Shown: in pieces, positions 1 to 11,688 of the stretch
Layout of the letters: every line of letters starts with the position of its first letter
Position numbering within the stretch: position 1 is the stretch's first letter
Assembly: GCA_030685235.1 (NCBI GenBank)
Contig: MU839145.1
Span: 62,001-126,000 of the forward strand
Source: Copromyces sp. CBS 386.78
Taxonomy: Eukaryota; Ascomycota; Sordariomycetes; Sordariales; Sordariaceae
Direction of reading: 5' to 3'
DNA: 64,000 nt
Translations under genes and position numbers: made by a program
The notes under the pieces: generated by a model
What the model saw: the letters and a program-made list of their open reading frames with translations, nothing else
Database searches by the model: none
Told to the model about the DNA's origin: nothing

Positions 1-1
1 A

Positions 2-775
2 GTAGCACTGGAAACGACAGAAACGGCGGCAGAAGGAGCTTCAACCGACGCCCTCCCCGCTCTCAACAAACAAGTCCCCCTGTCCCGCTCCAAAGCTGCT
101 GCCCGCTCGGCCGAGAAGCACACCTACGTCTGCCCGGCATGGGGCAACTCCGTCTACGACGTTGTGCATCAAGAACGCGCCTCAGGACACGCCGATGGTT
201 TGCTAGCCTTCATGCGGCCAGAAATCATCGTCTCTGGGGTTAGAGGACTGGCGAAGGAAGTGCTGGCACGGGAACCGCGACTAAAACCCAATTCGCAGAG
301 CCAGACCCAACAACAGGCATCGAAAGATCAATTACAACCACAGCCGCAACAGACCGCCGCCGGTGGCGCCTCCTCCCTAACTTCCTTCCCAACCCCTTCA
401 TCAACAGAACACGGCCCCGCCGTGCCTGGATCTCCCGTTCCCCTAGACAAAATCGTTGTCGTCCCAGCTTCTCCCATCGACGAGCCCTCCACTAGTCCCT
501 CCAGCGGCGGGCTCAAAAAACCGCCCTCGGTAGTGGTAGCCCTCACCCCCGGCACCGCCACGATCCCCGAAGAAGCAGAAGATAGCGACGAAGAGAAGCA
601 CCGTGGTAGATCGACGAAACCGGAGAAGGGCAAAGCGATTGCTGCTATATCCAAGGTGCCGCCGCCTCCGTCCAACCATAATCCTAATTTGCTGAATTTG
701 CCGTCGAGGAACCAGTCGGAGGGCGAGAGTCCGGACACCTTGGTCAATACGCCGAGTCCGTCGCCTAGTTCTTAG
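2..775 (+). CDS. 3' end of an unrecognised gene (partial)
   Basis: The frame is already open at the window edge and runs 257 codons to TAG, so only the C-terminal part of a longer protein is visible. Residues of the fragment around nucleotides 110-260 look folded and contain CPAWGNSVYDVV, ASGHADGLLAFMRPEII and VSGVRGLAKEVL. After that the protein becomes a low-complexity tail of about 150 residues rich in Pro, Ser, Thr and Gln with an acidic patch (EEAEDSDEE), probably disordered. No ATG is needed here because the start lies upstream of the window. It is convergent with pom34. I do not recognise the family and assign no function. Confidence 0.6.
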   Translation, partial: VALETTETAAEGASTDALPALNKQVPLSRSKAAARSAEKHTYVCPAWGNSVYDVVHQERASGHADGLLAFMRPEIIVSGVRGLAKEVLAREPRLKPNSQSQTQQQASKDQLQPQPQQTAAGGASSLTSFPTPSSTEHGPAVPGSPVPLDKIVVVPASPIDEPSTSPSSGGLKKPPSVVVALTPGTATIPEEAEDSDEEKHRGRSTKPEKGKAIAAISKVPPPPSNHNPNLLNLPSRNQSEGESPDTLVNTPSPSPSS

Positions 776-1451
776 GGAGGATGAGGACGAGAACGAAGAG
801 GGGGGGGGAAGGGGAAAGTTCTTCTAATGATATGATTTGAAATTGATGTGAAAAGAGGAATCTTGCTTGGATGTTTTCTCTTCTGATAAGCGGACATTTT
901 CGGGGACGCTTTCTGCTTTGTTAATTCTTTCTGGTCCGTTTCTTTTTGAGAGCTCAAATGATACCATGGGGAAAGTAACAATGGGAGGAATGGAAGTTGA
1001 AGAGCAGCAGCAGCTGAGTTCAGATACAGATGAATGAATACCAAACACCTGTACTACCTACCAACCATACAGAGAGCGATGCAAGGTGAAATGACCCATA
1101 CCTCCACCTACGATGAGTATAAAAGCAGGCAGGGCCATGTCACGCCCTTATTATCATGACCGGAATATCAGAAACTGAAGCGAATACTTTTAGGGCTGGA
1201 AGAAAAGCAAATGGGTATCTTGGATCAGTAGTTCTCTTCTCGCTAAGAAAATGCGCGCCCCAAACGGAAAACCCCATCATTGACTGACTGACTGAACATG
1301 CCCTTAGTGACTTACGAAAACAAAACCATCGCTGCAGACAACCCTCAGCGCACCAGTCCATAGCTAACATACAAGAACCTTATACAGAAGGGAAGAAAAC
1401 TCCGCAACAAAGACGAAGCAAGATTTCGCCCAAGTGGTGGTGATCATAGAC
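776..1451. other. Convergent 3' intergenic stretch
   Basis: This lies between the stops of two convergent genes and is expected to hold both 3' untranslated regions. I see no gene, RNA or repeat in it. Confidence 0.5.
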
Positions 1452-2421
1452 TCACAGACTCTGCTGCATCACGCTGCTGCTCGGCGACCTTCTTCCCTTC
1501 TCAAACAGCCACTTGTTAGTCAACGCAACGCTCGACACATTCGACCGCTTTCCTGACGTCGGGGTCGGCGTGGCCGGACCCTCTCCACCAAACGCACTGC
1601 TGCCCGTGCTAGAGCCAAACGCGCTGCTGCTGACGCTGGAGGCAAAGGGGTTGTTACCCATCGTGCTGGCGCCGAGCGGGCTAGGAACGTTCATCACGGA
1701 CTGCCTGTTTCCCTGCATGGCCTTCTGCAGCAGAGGGCTGACGGGCGAGGGCGAGTACGGCTGCCCGTTGAGAGTTCTTCCCGGGCTACCATTATTGGCG
1801 GCCGGCAGTGCAGCAGAGCCACCCGTCTTCATGCTAGCCGGCGTTCCTGCCATCGATGGCGTCCTGGAGTACTTGGGAGGTGTGCTGATGGAGGGGCCAC
1901 CGGGGGTCGCTTTTGCGATCGATGGCAAGCCGAGAAGCTTCCTCTGGGAAGGCGTCAGGGGGATGTCGGAGAGGTCATCGGCCGGGCGGAAGAGCGGCAG
2001 GAGCGCTACGACGATGTTGAAGAGAGGGACCAGGAGGATAGCGGCGTAAATCCAGCTGCCGGAGCTTTTCGAACTCAAGGTGAGGCTATGGCAGTAACGG
2101 TCAGCGTCTTTGGTACCATCGCTTGCTTGATCCCAGAGAAGACCAGGATCAAGGAAGGGTTGAAGAAACAACATACAAGTCCACGCGAAAGTAAGGGTGC
2201 AAAACCGTCCGGAGACCCTCGATGAGGAAGAGGGCCAAAGAGTTGTATGCGATTTGCCTCACGTTCCTTTCGCCAAAGACAGTCCCGCTTCGCCGCTTCC
2301 TTATCTCGGCCAGTCGAGGATGCCTCCAGTTGCCGGGACTCGCTTTGACCGTGGCGGGGGCGGTTTGCTTGACCGGAGTCGGGACATTTCGGGTCACGGT
2401 CGTCGCCATGGTAGGCTTCAT
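1452..2421 (-). CDS. pom34: Nuclear pore membrane protein POM34
   Basis: POM34-family nucleoporin, an integral component of the nuclear pore membrane ring. Two exons, 2177..2421 and 1452..2085; the intron (91 nt) has donor GTATGT, branch CTGAC and acceptor CATAG, and joins in frame to give 292 residues. The N-terminal part has the family's GNWRHPRLAEIRKRR motif, followed by NVRQIAYNSLALFLIEG, the first hydrophobic segment. A second membrane segment (IYAAILLVPLFNIVVALLPL) starts soon after the splice. Next comes the conserved PLTPSQRKLLGLP stretch, then a Ser/Pro/Thr-rich tail with many SP and TP sites and scattered FG/GF dipeptides. A second ATG at 2409 has a better initiation context (ACCATGG) and may be the true start. 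The assignment rests on motif order remembered from the fungal family. Confidence 0.8.
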
Positions 2422-3551
2422 GAATCAGGTTGATTGTAGAGTCGAAATCGTGAAGGGGGTCGAAAGATTCGGATGATGTACTGGATGGTCGCAGGACGCG
2501 CTTCGTTCTCGATGGGGTCGATAACACTATCAGTACCGTCACTGCTCTTGTCGATGATGTTGTGCTTTTTGCGCCCGTACTCTGCAGCTGATCGGTTGAG
2601 CTGCTTTTGAGAGCTGTAAGTCGTTCTCGCTGTCGATGATGGTTAATAGTAGATAAATGGCCGTAGCCGTGGGCGCACGCGGAGGTGGAGCTCGTCAATG
2701 GCTGGCTTAGGGCGTTCTTCTGGTGTCGTCAAAGGAAAAACTGACGCTCGAGTCGCGCGCCGCGAAAGTCAACACGGGACAAGAATCCAGGTGTCGCGGG
2801 ACAGTCAAGAGTGGGACTTCGCAAATGCCAGTGGCGGCTTGGCAAAGTGAAGCTCTCAGGTTCCAGGCAGGCTCGGCAGGCAAAAGTCAAAGCTTGTTGG
2901 CGGCAATGCTGTCTCGGGTTAGGGTTGTGCGTTGGGCCATCGCTTCCGCTCGAGCATCCACCATCTCAACGTCGAGTGCTCAAGACAACATCGCGGGCTT
3001 GTTGACACTTCACTCATTCACCTACACAATACATGATGATTGACACTGGACTAAGTCTATCATATAAACATACGTCATGATAGCAGAGCATCGACATTTT
3101 TGTACCCCAGCCCTGGTTTTCCGCGAGAGCAAGCGCATTCTCTCTCGTCCTTTATCAGCTTATCGGTTCATGTAGTGGTGAGCTCCCGTCTTCCATCAAT
3201 GGACCTTCTTTCTTGAAGTTCTCTACCCAGAACGACGCTTGTTGGAAGCAGTGTTTCTTTTGAAGGATTCATGCAGAGCACCTTCGCAATATCCAATATC
3301 ATCTCCTCCAATTGCCTAGAGCGAGATATCACTCTGACTTGGACACATTAATCCACCGCAACACATACCTTCTTGTCAACGGAGGTCAACGAATCCGAGT
3401 CGCCCGCTGTTCTATAATTTTCCATCAATGAGGACCAGCTTAGGCAAGTGTCGCAGGACGGGATTCCATAGTCAAGACCGGCATATCAATCACACCGAAA
3501 TCATTGATATGGGACGCCCGTCGATCGACATCATCGCAGTGTTACTTATAG
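2422..3551. other. Upstream region of pom34
   Basis: It holds the presumed pom34 promoter and a telomere-like box at 2916-2926. I searched it for the missing first part of the AA9 gene that follows (signal peptide plus mature N-terminal His) and did not find it. Confidence 0.4.
2916..2926. promoter_or_regulatory. Telomere-box-like motif GGGTTAGGGTT
   Basis: The 11 bases match two units of the TTAGGG telomere repeat. Telo-boxes in fungal promoters are bound by Myb/TRF-type factors. This one lies about 500 bases upstream of the pom34 start. Similar copies at 43505 and 53400 lie near the starts of other housekeeping genes. Function is inferred from position only. Confidence 0.35.
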
Positions 3552-4220
3552 TACGCTGGCTTCTCCTCATTCGTCGTCCGGCTCAGTTTCGACTCGGGGC
3601 ATGGCCCCCAGTTCCCCAACGACGCTAACAATCCAATTGCCAAATCCCACAAGGGACCTGTCATTGCCTATCTTGCTAAAGTCGACAACGCGGCGTCGGC
3701 TAGCTCGACCGGCCAAAAGTCGTTCAAGATTTGGCAGGATGACTTCGATACCGGTAGCCGGAAATGGGGTGTCGATAACACGCTCCAGAACAACGGCTGG
3801 ACTTACTTCAACCTGCCCAATTGCATCGCTCCTGGACAATATCTCTTGCGCGTGGAGATTATCGCCTTGCATTCGGCGAAGAATTCGGGCCAGGCCCAGT
3901 TCTACCAGTCATGCGCTCAGATCAACGTTTCCGGGTCCGGCTCCTACACGCCTTCGTCGACCGTGAGCTTCCCGGGTGCTTATAAGTCGAACGATCCGGG
4001 CATCCTGATCAACATTTACGGTAAGCTGTGCGGGCCTGATATGGACGGCAAACCGTACACCGTCCCCGGGCCGGCACCGATTACGTGCTGGATGGAGTCG
4101 TTTTCTGGGCTAAACCAAAGTGATGGAGATTTCCCTCTAGCGCATTTTGGTCGTGGAGGTCCGTACTGTGAAAGCGAACAGGTGTGGAGGTTGGCTCGGA
4201 GAGGGAACTTCGACGGATAA
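3552..4220 (+). pseudogene. AA9 lytic polysaccharide monooxygenase relic, 5' truncated
   Basis: The frame encodes most of an AA9 (former GH61) copper-dependent cellulose-oxidising enzyme. It runs from HGPQFPNDANNPI through SHKGPVIAYLAKVDNAA, FKIWQDDFD, WGVDNTLQNNGWTYF, CIAPGQYLLRVEIIALHSA, GQAQFYQSC, SDPGILINIY-like (here NDPGILINIYG) and YTVPGPAPITC. The second-shell His (ALHSA) and the Gln/Tyr of AQFYQSC are present. The signal peptide, the mature N-terminal His of the copper brace and roughly the first 70-80 residues are absent: a TAG at 3549-3551 closes the frame and no matching exon is seen upstream. At the 3' end the usual C-terminal TC is followed by TGG instead of a stop, so translation would continue about 40 unrelated residues to 4220. 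I read this as a decayed, non-functional gene. A missed intron-separated first exon is the alternative. Confidence 0.7.
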
Positions 4221-7200
4221 GAGCGTTCGGATGGTGCGTTTGAGCATCGAAGCTGGTAGGATTCGGATGGGAATTGGCTTCGATATGCCTGCTGTTGCCA
4301 TGGAGCGACAAGCCCTGGATGATTTTGTTTGATTACCAAGGGAAGAGGAACCGCTGCATAGCAGTGCGCCGTCCACCGTACATCCTTAATAAACAGTGAG
4401 AAACCTGTGTGTTCCTGACAGCTTCGAGATTCGGTGTTGAGCGAGTGTCCACCTGGTCGTGGGATGCCGGCAGTTCCTGAGTTGTGTGCCCTTGGCTGTC
4501 ATTCTGGCTTCTCTCAGTGGCTGCCTTTTTGGCTGCACTCTGCTTCCAAGGTACTTCTCGAAGCCAGCAAGCTGCAGCCAAAAAAGGGGTACCGCATGGA
4601 AGGCTCGGAAGGGCCGCATGCAGAAAAAGCTTGAAGGAACCGCGGCAACGCGGTCCACACGAGAGGAACGCAAGATGCATTGCTCGGGACATGACTGGAC
4701 GCATTGCTCTGCATCGTCGCATGGAGTCATGCATAGGAGCATGCACACAAGAGGCAAAAGTATGGAGTCAACCCGGAAATGATCCAGTGCAACACCTGTG
4801 GCTCTTCCGTGGCTCCCAGAGCGCAACCACTGAAAGATCACTGGTGGCTTCCAGCTGTCAGGCCGCCCACAAGTCGTCACCGCTCGTGGGCACTCTTCGT
4901 GGGCTCGGGAAGATAAGCAGAAATCTCGGAGGGCGAGCTTGGTTTGAGCACAGGCTCCCTGGTCTTTTAGTCAGGCATCTTCGGTATCTGGCGGATCAAG
5001 TTTTGTTCCAGGTCGAACCCTCGACAACCTTTTTTCAGGTGGGTTTCTCTGACGTTCCTGCGCGGTTCCTGATCCCTTCCTGGCCTGGTGCCAAATGGTG
5101 CGCGCGCAGAGCCGAAGAACTGCAACAGAGCATCAAAAGCACTGGCGAGAGAGCCCGCAAAGTGGCCGAGAGGGTGCGCGTGGAAACGGCAAAGCTCTGC
5201 GTCTGCTCTTCACCGACCAACTGACCATTGCGACACTGTGACCAATGGACAATTCCTGAGTTCGTCGAATGGAGCCAAGATGGCCCCCAAGATGGAGATG
5301 CGACTGGAGCCCAGGTAAAATGACTTGTTCCACTTTCCAGCCTGCTGGTCCGAGCTTATAGCCGGGGTGCTTAGTTCAAGTCGTCACCCCACTACGATAT
5401 GCTGGTGCTGTTACCACAAAGAAACAGCTCATCAGTCAGATCGTGACGCCAGGACGACTTCCTGCCTTTCCCCATGTCCTTTGTGTTGGACTTAGCTGCC
5501 TCGCTAGTCTCGACCTCGGTGGTGATCTCCTCCAACTATTCCCCAGCCGGGGTAAAATGAAGCGAGAGGTGATGAAGGAATGGTCCCCATCCAAGACTTG
5601 ATTGCCGAGGCGGTTAAACTTGGCGTATTACGAAGACTTTTGAAGTGGTGAAAATGCTTTTTCCCTTTTTTTGTTTTCCCTCTTTGCGGTATTGTGAAGA
5701 TGTTGATGTTGCCTAAATCCACAATTCCCGCACATGAAAGCATTGCATAACCCTCCATCTCAGGGTCTCCAGACATGCGGTCTGCGTCCGATTATTCAGG
5801 GTTCCTCTAGCTATGCACGACTACTGTGTATGCAAAGGGGAGCGGTATGCAAAGCCAAACCCTAAAAAGGCTTTTTCGTTCAATCGTTGCGCCGCTCCGA
5901 TGGTTCCTGTTTCCGCTCATACACGGTAGGCAGAACGGTACCTGAAGAACTGTGGGTTCTTCTCGACCGCCTTGTCTGTGTGGAGGGTCTACTCATTGAA
6001 CGATGTGGTTGGCGCCGCGAGTCGTGCTTCGTTCGTGCTTTTGGGTGAAGGATTTTTTTTTTTCTTTCGTCGCAAATCGCCATGATTGCACGGTGATTCT
6101 CGGTCCAAATTTCTCCACCGGTGACCCTTGCACTATCTTCTTGTATGTACCTTGCGAGCCTTGGTTCGGCGGGAGGTCGGTGGACAATTGGAGCCGCTGG
6201 TGCCTCTCGTCGTTGGCTCGCTGCTAGGTACAAAGGTACAACCCGCACCGACACCTACCAAGGTGAGCTAGGGCAGCGGCTAAGAAGCAGGTACCACCGG
6301 AGTTTAATCCACTTGCGCGGAGCACGACCGACCGGCATTGTGCGGTGTCCGCTTGTGTCGGCAACGAACGCCGTAATGGCACCGCTAGGTCGTGCTCGTT
6401 GCAAATGGGACCTGGGCGGAATGACGGAGATCGCTGGCCCAGATAACCAGAGGAGAGGCCAGGGGTCTCTTCTTTTGACTGAAAAGGCTGGGTAGGCGCT
6501 GTTGTGTGCCTGATGTCAAAATGGCTGTTAGTAAGGCTAGAGGTATTCGCAGGGGAGCGAAGCAAGAAGGAGGGAACGACGAGAACCACAAAGCTGTCAG
6601 CAAGGCAGAGCTTTTGCAGGGAATGGCCAGGGCTGGGAGAGAAAGGTCACGGCACTCCATCAACCATCGGGTCGGACTGGTGTGGACGTGTGGTGGTGGT
6701 TGGAGTCGTCTTGTCGTGTCGTTCTGACGGTCAGGCCCGCATCGAGGGAGCATGGGGTACCTCTAAATTCGCGCACTGCAGTGAGGGATGCCCTGCTCCT
6801 CCCGCCCTGCAACAGCCAGGCGAGCCAGGCGAGCCAGGCTCGACGAGTCGACAGGCCAATACAACTTCCGTGACAGGCTGTCTGCCCACTGCCCGCCTTC
6901 CGGGTGGCCAATGAAGCTTTTGGTCAACCTCCCGCGCCCAGAGCTCTGTGGCTACCTTAGTACCGTGTTGTGCACAGTTCCAGAGCGCCCTCGCACTGAC
7001 AGTTTTCCTGCCCCGGGCGTCGCTGGTACCGTGGGCCGTGGGATGGACTTCGGCACGGTAACCTGGCAGCCAGACTGCAGCGAGTCTGGCTGCTGTTCGA
7101 CGGGAGCGAGTTCTTCCCACTCCCTCCTGCCGGATTCACACCCCCATCCCAATCGGTCGGCGGCATCGCTCGCGCACAAGTTACAACACGCACCCCCCAA

Positions 7201-8310
7201 AAGGAACTGAGAACAAGGAAAAAGCTCCACCGGAGGTATTTGTTTCTCTCTTTTCTTCCCCGTCTGCCCCCTCGATTCACGCGCCCATTCCTCTCTTCTC
7301 TTTCCTTTTTTTTCCCCCTCAACCTCACTCGACAGCAATCATCCAGACAGGAGACTTTCCGCCCTAGCCCGCTATACCAGTCGGTTCTGCATATCCTCAC
7401 AAAATCTCCCTGCCCTCGTCCTGTGTTGTTCGCCAATTCACCTCCTCTTATCCATCTCCATAATCGAATATAATTCGACCCTACGGCCTTCATCCAACCC
7501 GTACCGTTCTCATCAAGCTTGAAGCTTCGCCCTTGCCGATTCGTTTCAGTTTAGCGAAACGCAGGATCAATAATACCTATTACACCTCGGCTCTTCTGCG
7601 AGTTTTCTCTCAACCCGTAAGCCTTCCCGTTCCCTGAGCTCCTGTCCGTTTCCTCTTCCCATATCACCGTCACCATCATCATCTCTATGGCCGACCTACC
7701 TACGTGGACGCCATGTGCGCAATGATGCTCTTGGGTCGCGCGCTTTTCCCTTGCTTCTGTCACCCGTTCCCCAGCAAAGTCAAGCACGACGGCACCAGCA
7801 CAAACCACCAGCGTGGCCATCAGCAGAGAAACACAGCATTTCGGGTTGCGAGGAGAGGGACTTTTTTTCTCCTTCGGCCGCTCCGGATCTTCGCTATGCA
7901 ATTTGCTATGGTTACGTTGGATGGCAACTGGAGCTCGTGTGTTTGGCTTGGCTTCGTGGAACGGTAGGAGGGTGGAACATGACGGGTGCCAAGTGCCAAG
8001 CTTGCAGGAACATGGCGTTCTTCCCCGCCGTCATCACTTTCCCAATTGGCGTCGGCGATTGGCGAGGTCCAAGATCATCACATTCACCCACGCGATATCT
8101 ACTTGGCACCCCGTTCATCTCACCGGACCTTCCGGCCTTTGATCGGGCTTGTGTCGGCCTATGGGTCCCCGTCTCACCGCCTCTGGCAGCCTTTGCATAC
8201 CATACCCCGCTCTTCACCAACCTCCTTCACATAGTCCTGTTCGGCATGGCCATCCAGCTTCCATTCAGGCAGCCTTGCTAACATTGCCTTGCTTTTTCAG
8301 ACATCACAAA
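4221..8310. other. Four-kilobase stretch without a recognised gene
   Basis: There are many short overlapping ORFs on both strands but none I recognise. The longest (4484-5224, +) is discussed under findings. A pyrimidine-rich tract at about 7230-7330 followed by AT-richer sequence near 7450-7540 looks like the promoter and leader of the small membrane-protein gene. A good intron acceptor (branch TGCTAAC at 8276-8282, TTTTTCAG ending at 8300) stands just before that gene's ATG, with a possible donor GTAAGC at 7617. The leader therefore probably contains an intron of nearly 700 bases. Confidence 0.5.
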
Positions 8311-8502
8311 ATGCCTGCCATTCAGCGCTCCGTTGTCGTCCGCGACACCCTCAACCTCATCGCCAAGCGCAGCAACTGGGCTGCCCGCGAGCCTGGTGTC
8401 ATTGTCGTCTTCTGCATCTGCTTCATCGTCCTTGTCGGCCTCGTCGCTTTGTTCATCCACAAGCAGATCGCTGCCCGCCGTGAGCGCAAGGCCCAGTTTT
8501 AA
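8311..8502 (+). CDS. Small single-pass membrane protein, 63 residues
   Basis: The ORF starts at an ATG in good context (ACAAAATGCC), ten bases after a strong intron acceptor. It encodes a soluble N-terminal segment (RSVVVRDTLNLIAKRSNW), then one hydrophobic segment from about residue 29 to 49 (VIVVFCICFIVLVGLVALFI), then a positively charged tail (HKQIAARRERKAQF). The charge pattern predicts the C-terminus in the cytosol or matrix. Codon use is strongly C-ending, like the highly expressed ino1 gene in this window, which supports a real and well-expressed gene. I do not recognise a named family. The long leader and short frame resemble other small conserved fungal membrane proteins, and no function is claimed. 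Confidence 0.7.
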   Translation: MPAIQRSVVVRDTLNLIAKRSNWAAREPGVIVVFCICFIVLVGLVALFIHKQIAARRERKAQF

Positions 8503-9429
8503 GCTACCTACACAAACTCAACAAGTTTGCTGAACCCACCCCTCTCCCACTTCACGCAAGAACATGTCCGGCCACAATGAAGAGATGAAGAAAGGATGAG
8601 GGATGTTAATGAAATCGTTATGATTTGGACCTTTTGGGAGAGGGGTGGAATGTATGTGGAAATGAATTTGGGAGGGTTCGTCGGATTGATTGGGTGTTTT
8701 GGACGGGGAGGTAACCCCTACTACTTACTACGGGCTTCCCCATGAGCTTACTCTGGCTGCAAAAGTGGAAGAAGGGAGTGCTGTTTCAAGGCGCGGTTTT
8801 GGAGACTAGGAAGAAGGGTCACTCGGATTCGTCATTTCGTTTTCACCGACACACACACACACCACCATCCACCGATACCGATATTGGTCGTTTCCCAGCC
8901 GTTGCTTGTTGGGCTACAACCTTTTATTACTATTCTCCCCCTCGGTATTCGTTTCTTCTTTTGCGGTTTTTAGGAAGGGCATGGGATATCACGGCCAACA
9001 CGGAAATGGTTAATCTCTGCAAGAGGGCCATTTCTAATCGAACCTTGAGCGGTTCAACGGCGACTTCCCTTTGGACTTATGGACTGCAGCTTCAAAGAAC
9101 ATTGGGATATCGTCATCGCCAAGGTCGGAGCGAGGGAAAGGTGGACGTTTTTGGGGGACCCTGAACGCCTTTTTACCACTGCTGCAGCCTACTATAAGCT
9201 CCTTCTATACTTCAGTCATCCCTTAATATTATTGATACCTAGTTTGTCTACTCATAATGTTGTCGTTTTTGCGTCTTTTGATTTTACTGCTTGGATGTCT
9301 AAGTTTCATTTCCAGTCATGAGATCTTAGTAATCGCTGTTGCCATATGGTAAAGTTGTTCACCATTTCTATTGATATGGCTACTGGCACGTCTCTACACG
9401 TCCATCCCTATCGATGCTCAAACTCACGT
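8503..9429. other. Convergent 3' intergenic stretch
   Basis: It should contain the 3' ends of the small membrane-protein gene and dcd1. A short CA repeat lies near 8851-8863. Nothing else is recognised. Confidence 0.5.
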
Positions 9430-10786
9430 TCAAGAGCAAAAGTCAGTCTTCTCCAGATGTATCAAACCATTCGCCGGCTGTTTCACACATATCTTGCTGT
9501 TAGCATATCATCATTTCCAGCTCCGGATTGCAGGCGCTCTCAGATGAGCACATCAAAAACACAACAGCATCACTTACCGGAACGAACTGCCTCAACCTCA
9601 CTCCCGCCTGTCTAAACACCGCCGCCGTCTCCCCATCCATACTATATCCCTGGCTATACACCACCTCACTAATGCCCACCTGCGCAATCTTGATGCTGCA
9701 CGTCAGACACGGGCAAGTATCGCAATACAAGACCGCGCCCTCCCTCACCCTCTCCCGTCCGGCCTCCAACAGCGCATTCTCCTCCGCATGCATGCACAAA
9801 CACGTCGACAGCCCCTGCCCGGACCCCTGACCCTCGTTGCACCGCCCGCACCCACCCTCACCGCAGTTGATCAGTCCCCTCGGCGTGCCGTTGTACCCCG
9901 TGCTGATAACGCGCTTGTCGCGGACCACGACGCAGCCGACGCGCCGCTTCATGCAGTTGGACCGCTGCGCGGCCAGCGAGGCGAGCGCCATGAAGTATGA
10001 GTCCCACGACGGGCGGAGACGGTCCGGGTTCAGCAGGTCGAGATTGCCCAGCGTGGCGTAGAGGTGCGCGAGTGAGGGCGAGGTGTTGAGGAGCCGGACG
10101 GTGGCGCGCGACATTAGCGGTAGCCGGCCGGTTTGTGGGAGGAAGAGTTGCGTGTCGTTGAGGTGGGCGAAGGATTCGAAGGTCAATGGGTCTTCTTCTT
10201 CCTCTTCGTCATCCTCGGCTTCGGCTTGGAGAGCGGCACCGCCGGCGGAGGAGGAGGTGGATTGCTTGTTGTTTCGGTGACGTTGTTGTCTTTTTTCTTC
10301 GCGCTCACGGAAGCGGCGCCATCGGACGGTGAGGGGGGCGTCGACGCTGATGAGCAAGAAGAATGGTCGGCGGATGTACATGTCGAGAATTCCCTCGGTG
10401 GGAATGTCGGTCGTTACCCATCTTTCGTGCCAGTGTTTGGTAATGAAGTCGAGGAGATCGTCGGCGGAGGGGAAGACGTGGCCCTTCGAGCGGGCGGAGG
10501 TTGAAGTCTGGGAAGGGGTGGTGATGTAGGCGGGCAGAAGTTTCCGGACTAGGCCGTTGACGTGGTCATTGGGGGATTCGCCGTTGACGATATCATCGAT
10601 GGTCTTGGTTGTGTGCTCTAGCGAGACGCGTGTAAAGCCATGGTGCTCGACGAGATATTGAGCGATGGTGCTCTTGCCCGCGCAAATACCTGTTGACAAT
10701 GTGTAAGTGGCTCAACTACCTTAGGTAGGGGTAGTAGATGGAAAGGCAAGAGGGGTTGATGTACTGCCGCAGATGCCGATGAACAT
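9430..10786 (-). CDS. dcd1: Deoxycytidylate (dCMP) deaminase
   Basis: Converts dCMP to dUMP for thymidylate synthesis. Three exons: 10765..10786, 9578..10689 and 9430..9477, giving 393 residues. The first exon is only 22 nt (MFIGICG) and splices in frame to complete a P-loop-like GSICAGKS sequence. The N-terminal domain is the dephospho-CoA-kinase-like region common in fungal Dcd1. A Ser/Ala/Glu-rich linker with a run of acidic residues follows. The C-terminal half is the cytidine/dCMP deaminase fold: zinc ligands His308 in HAEEN, and Cys335 and Cys338 in PCLTC, with Glu310 as the proton shuttle. The last intron (donor GTAAGT, branch CTAAC, acceptor CAG at 9478-9480) replaces the unspliced end with PANGLIHLEKTDFCS, which fits the family better. 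It is divergent from atg7. Confidence 0.88.
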
Positions 10787-11688
10787 GGCGAGTTTCCTTC
10801 TAGATGTGTGCTTGAACAACTTTGGTGAGAATCGAGTAACTACCGCAACTTCATCAATCCGAGACAAATTCTACGACAGTTAAACTAGGTATTTACCGAT
10901 GGAGTCGATTTATGCGACTGTCGTTGACCCGACAAGCCGAGACGCGTCGGGGGGCCTCAGAAACGCGTTCAGTGGGTGCAGCCGCTACTAGGGCACCGAG
11001 GATCTGCCGGCGGGGTATTCCTACCTATCGTGCATGCTGGGAGTAGGTTGCCGCTCCCGTCTTGGGTGTTGGTCGGGTGACCCATGTGATGAAGACTGCG
11101 GGGCACAGCTGCCTTAAGTGAGCTTCAGTTCTGCCCGCCGGGAAAGAGTCACAAGCAAGGCAGCTCAGACAAAGACATTCCAACTCATCTTCCAACCCGT
11201 TCACCACTTATTCACGCAGCGCATGAAAGAAGACACTACCAGACGGACTCATATACACAGCTTCAGCAGTTTCGCGTAAGTTTGGTTTCCCAAACCATCG
11301 ACATCCACTCGGTTCCTATATCGGAGAAGCGGTCCTGAATGCACATTGGCGGCGTATATAGTCCGGTGACAAGGGATCGGGCCATAGGGAAGACAGCAGA
11401 TGACGCCCAACTGCTGACCAACGCCCACGTTCTTGTGAACCCGTCTTCTTCGGTCATCCTACGGCTTCCCTCCGGAGACGAGACTGCTGTCAGGGTTGTC
11501 GCAAAAAGATTGCATCAATAAGCTCTGAGCTGTGTGCGCTAGGTTTCCAACCTAAGACTTCTTCGACCGCTATTTCTTGGGATAGAAACAGCATATCGAC
11601 ATAACGAGAGTCGTCACATCCATTATCAGTAGTTTCCATCATCCAAATCTTCGAAGCGCATCGTGGCCCGCTGTGCGCCTTCTCAGCC
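10787..11688. promoter_or_regulatory. Shared upstream region of dcd1 and atg7
   Basis: About 900 bases separate the two divergent start codons, so both promoters must lie here. No TATA box or specific operator stands out, and the short ORFs inside show no family resemblance. Confidence 0.45.

Noticed and set aside
4434..5224. Secondary metabolite or other gene cluster around the 4-8 kb region
   Set aside because: No core biosynthetic or tailoring enzyme is recognisable there.
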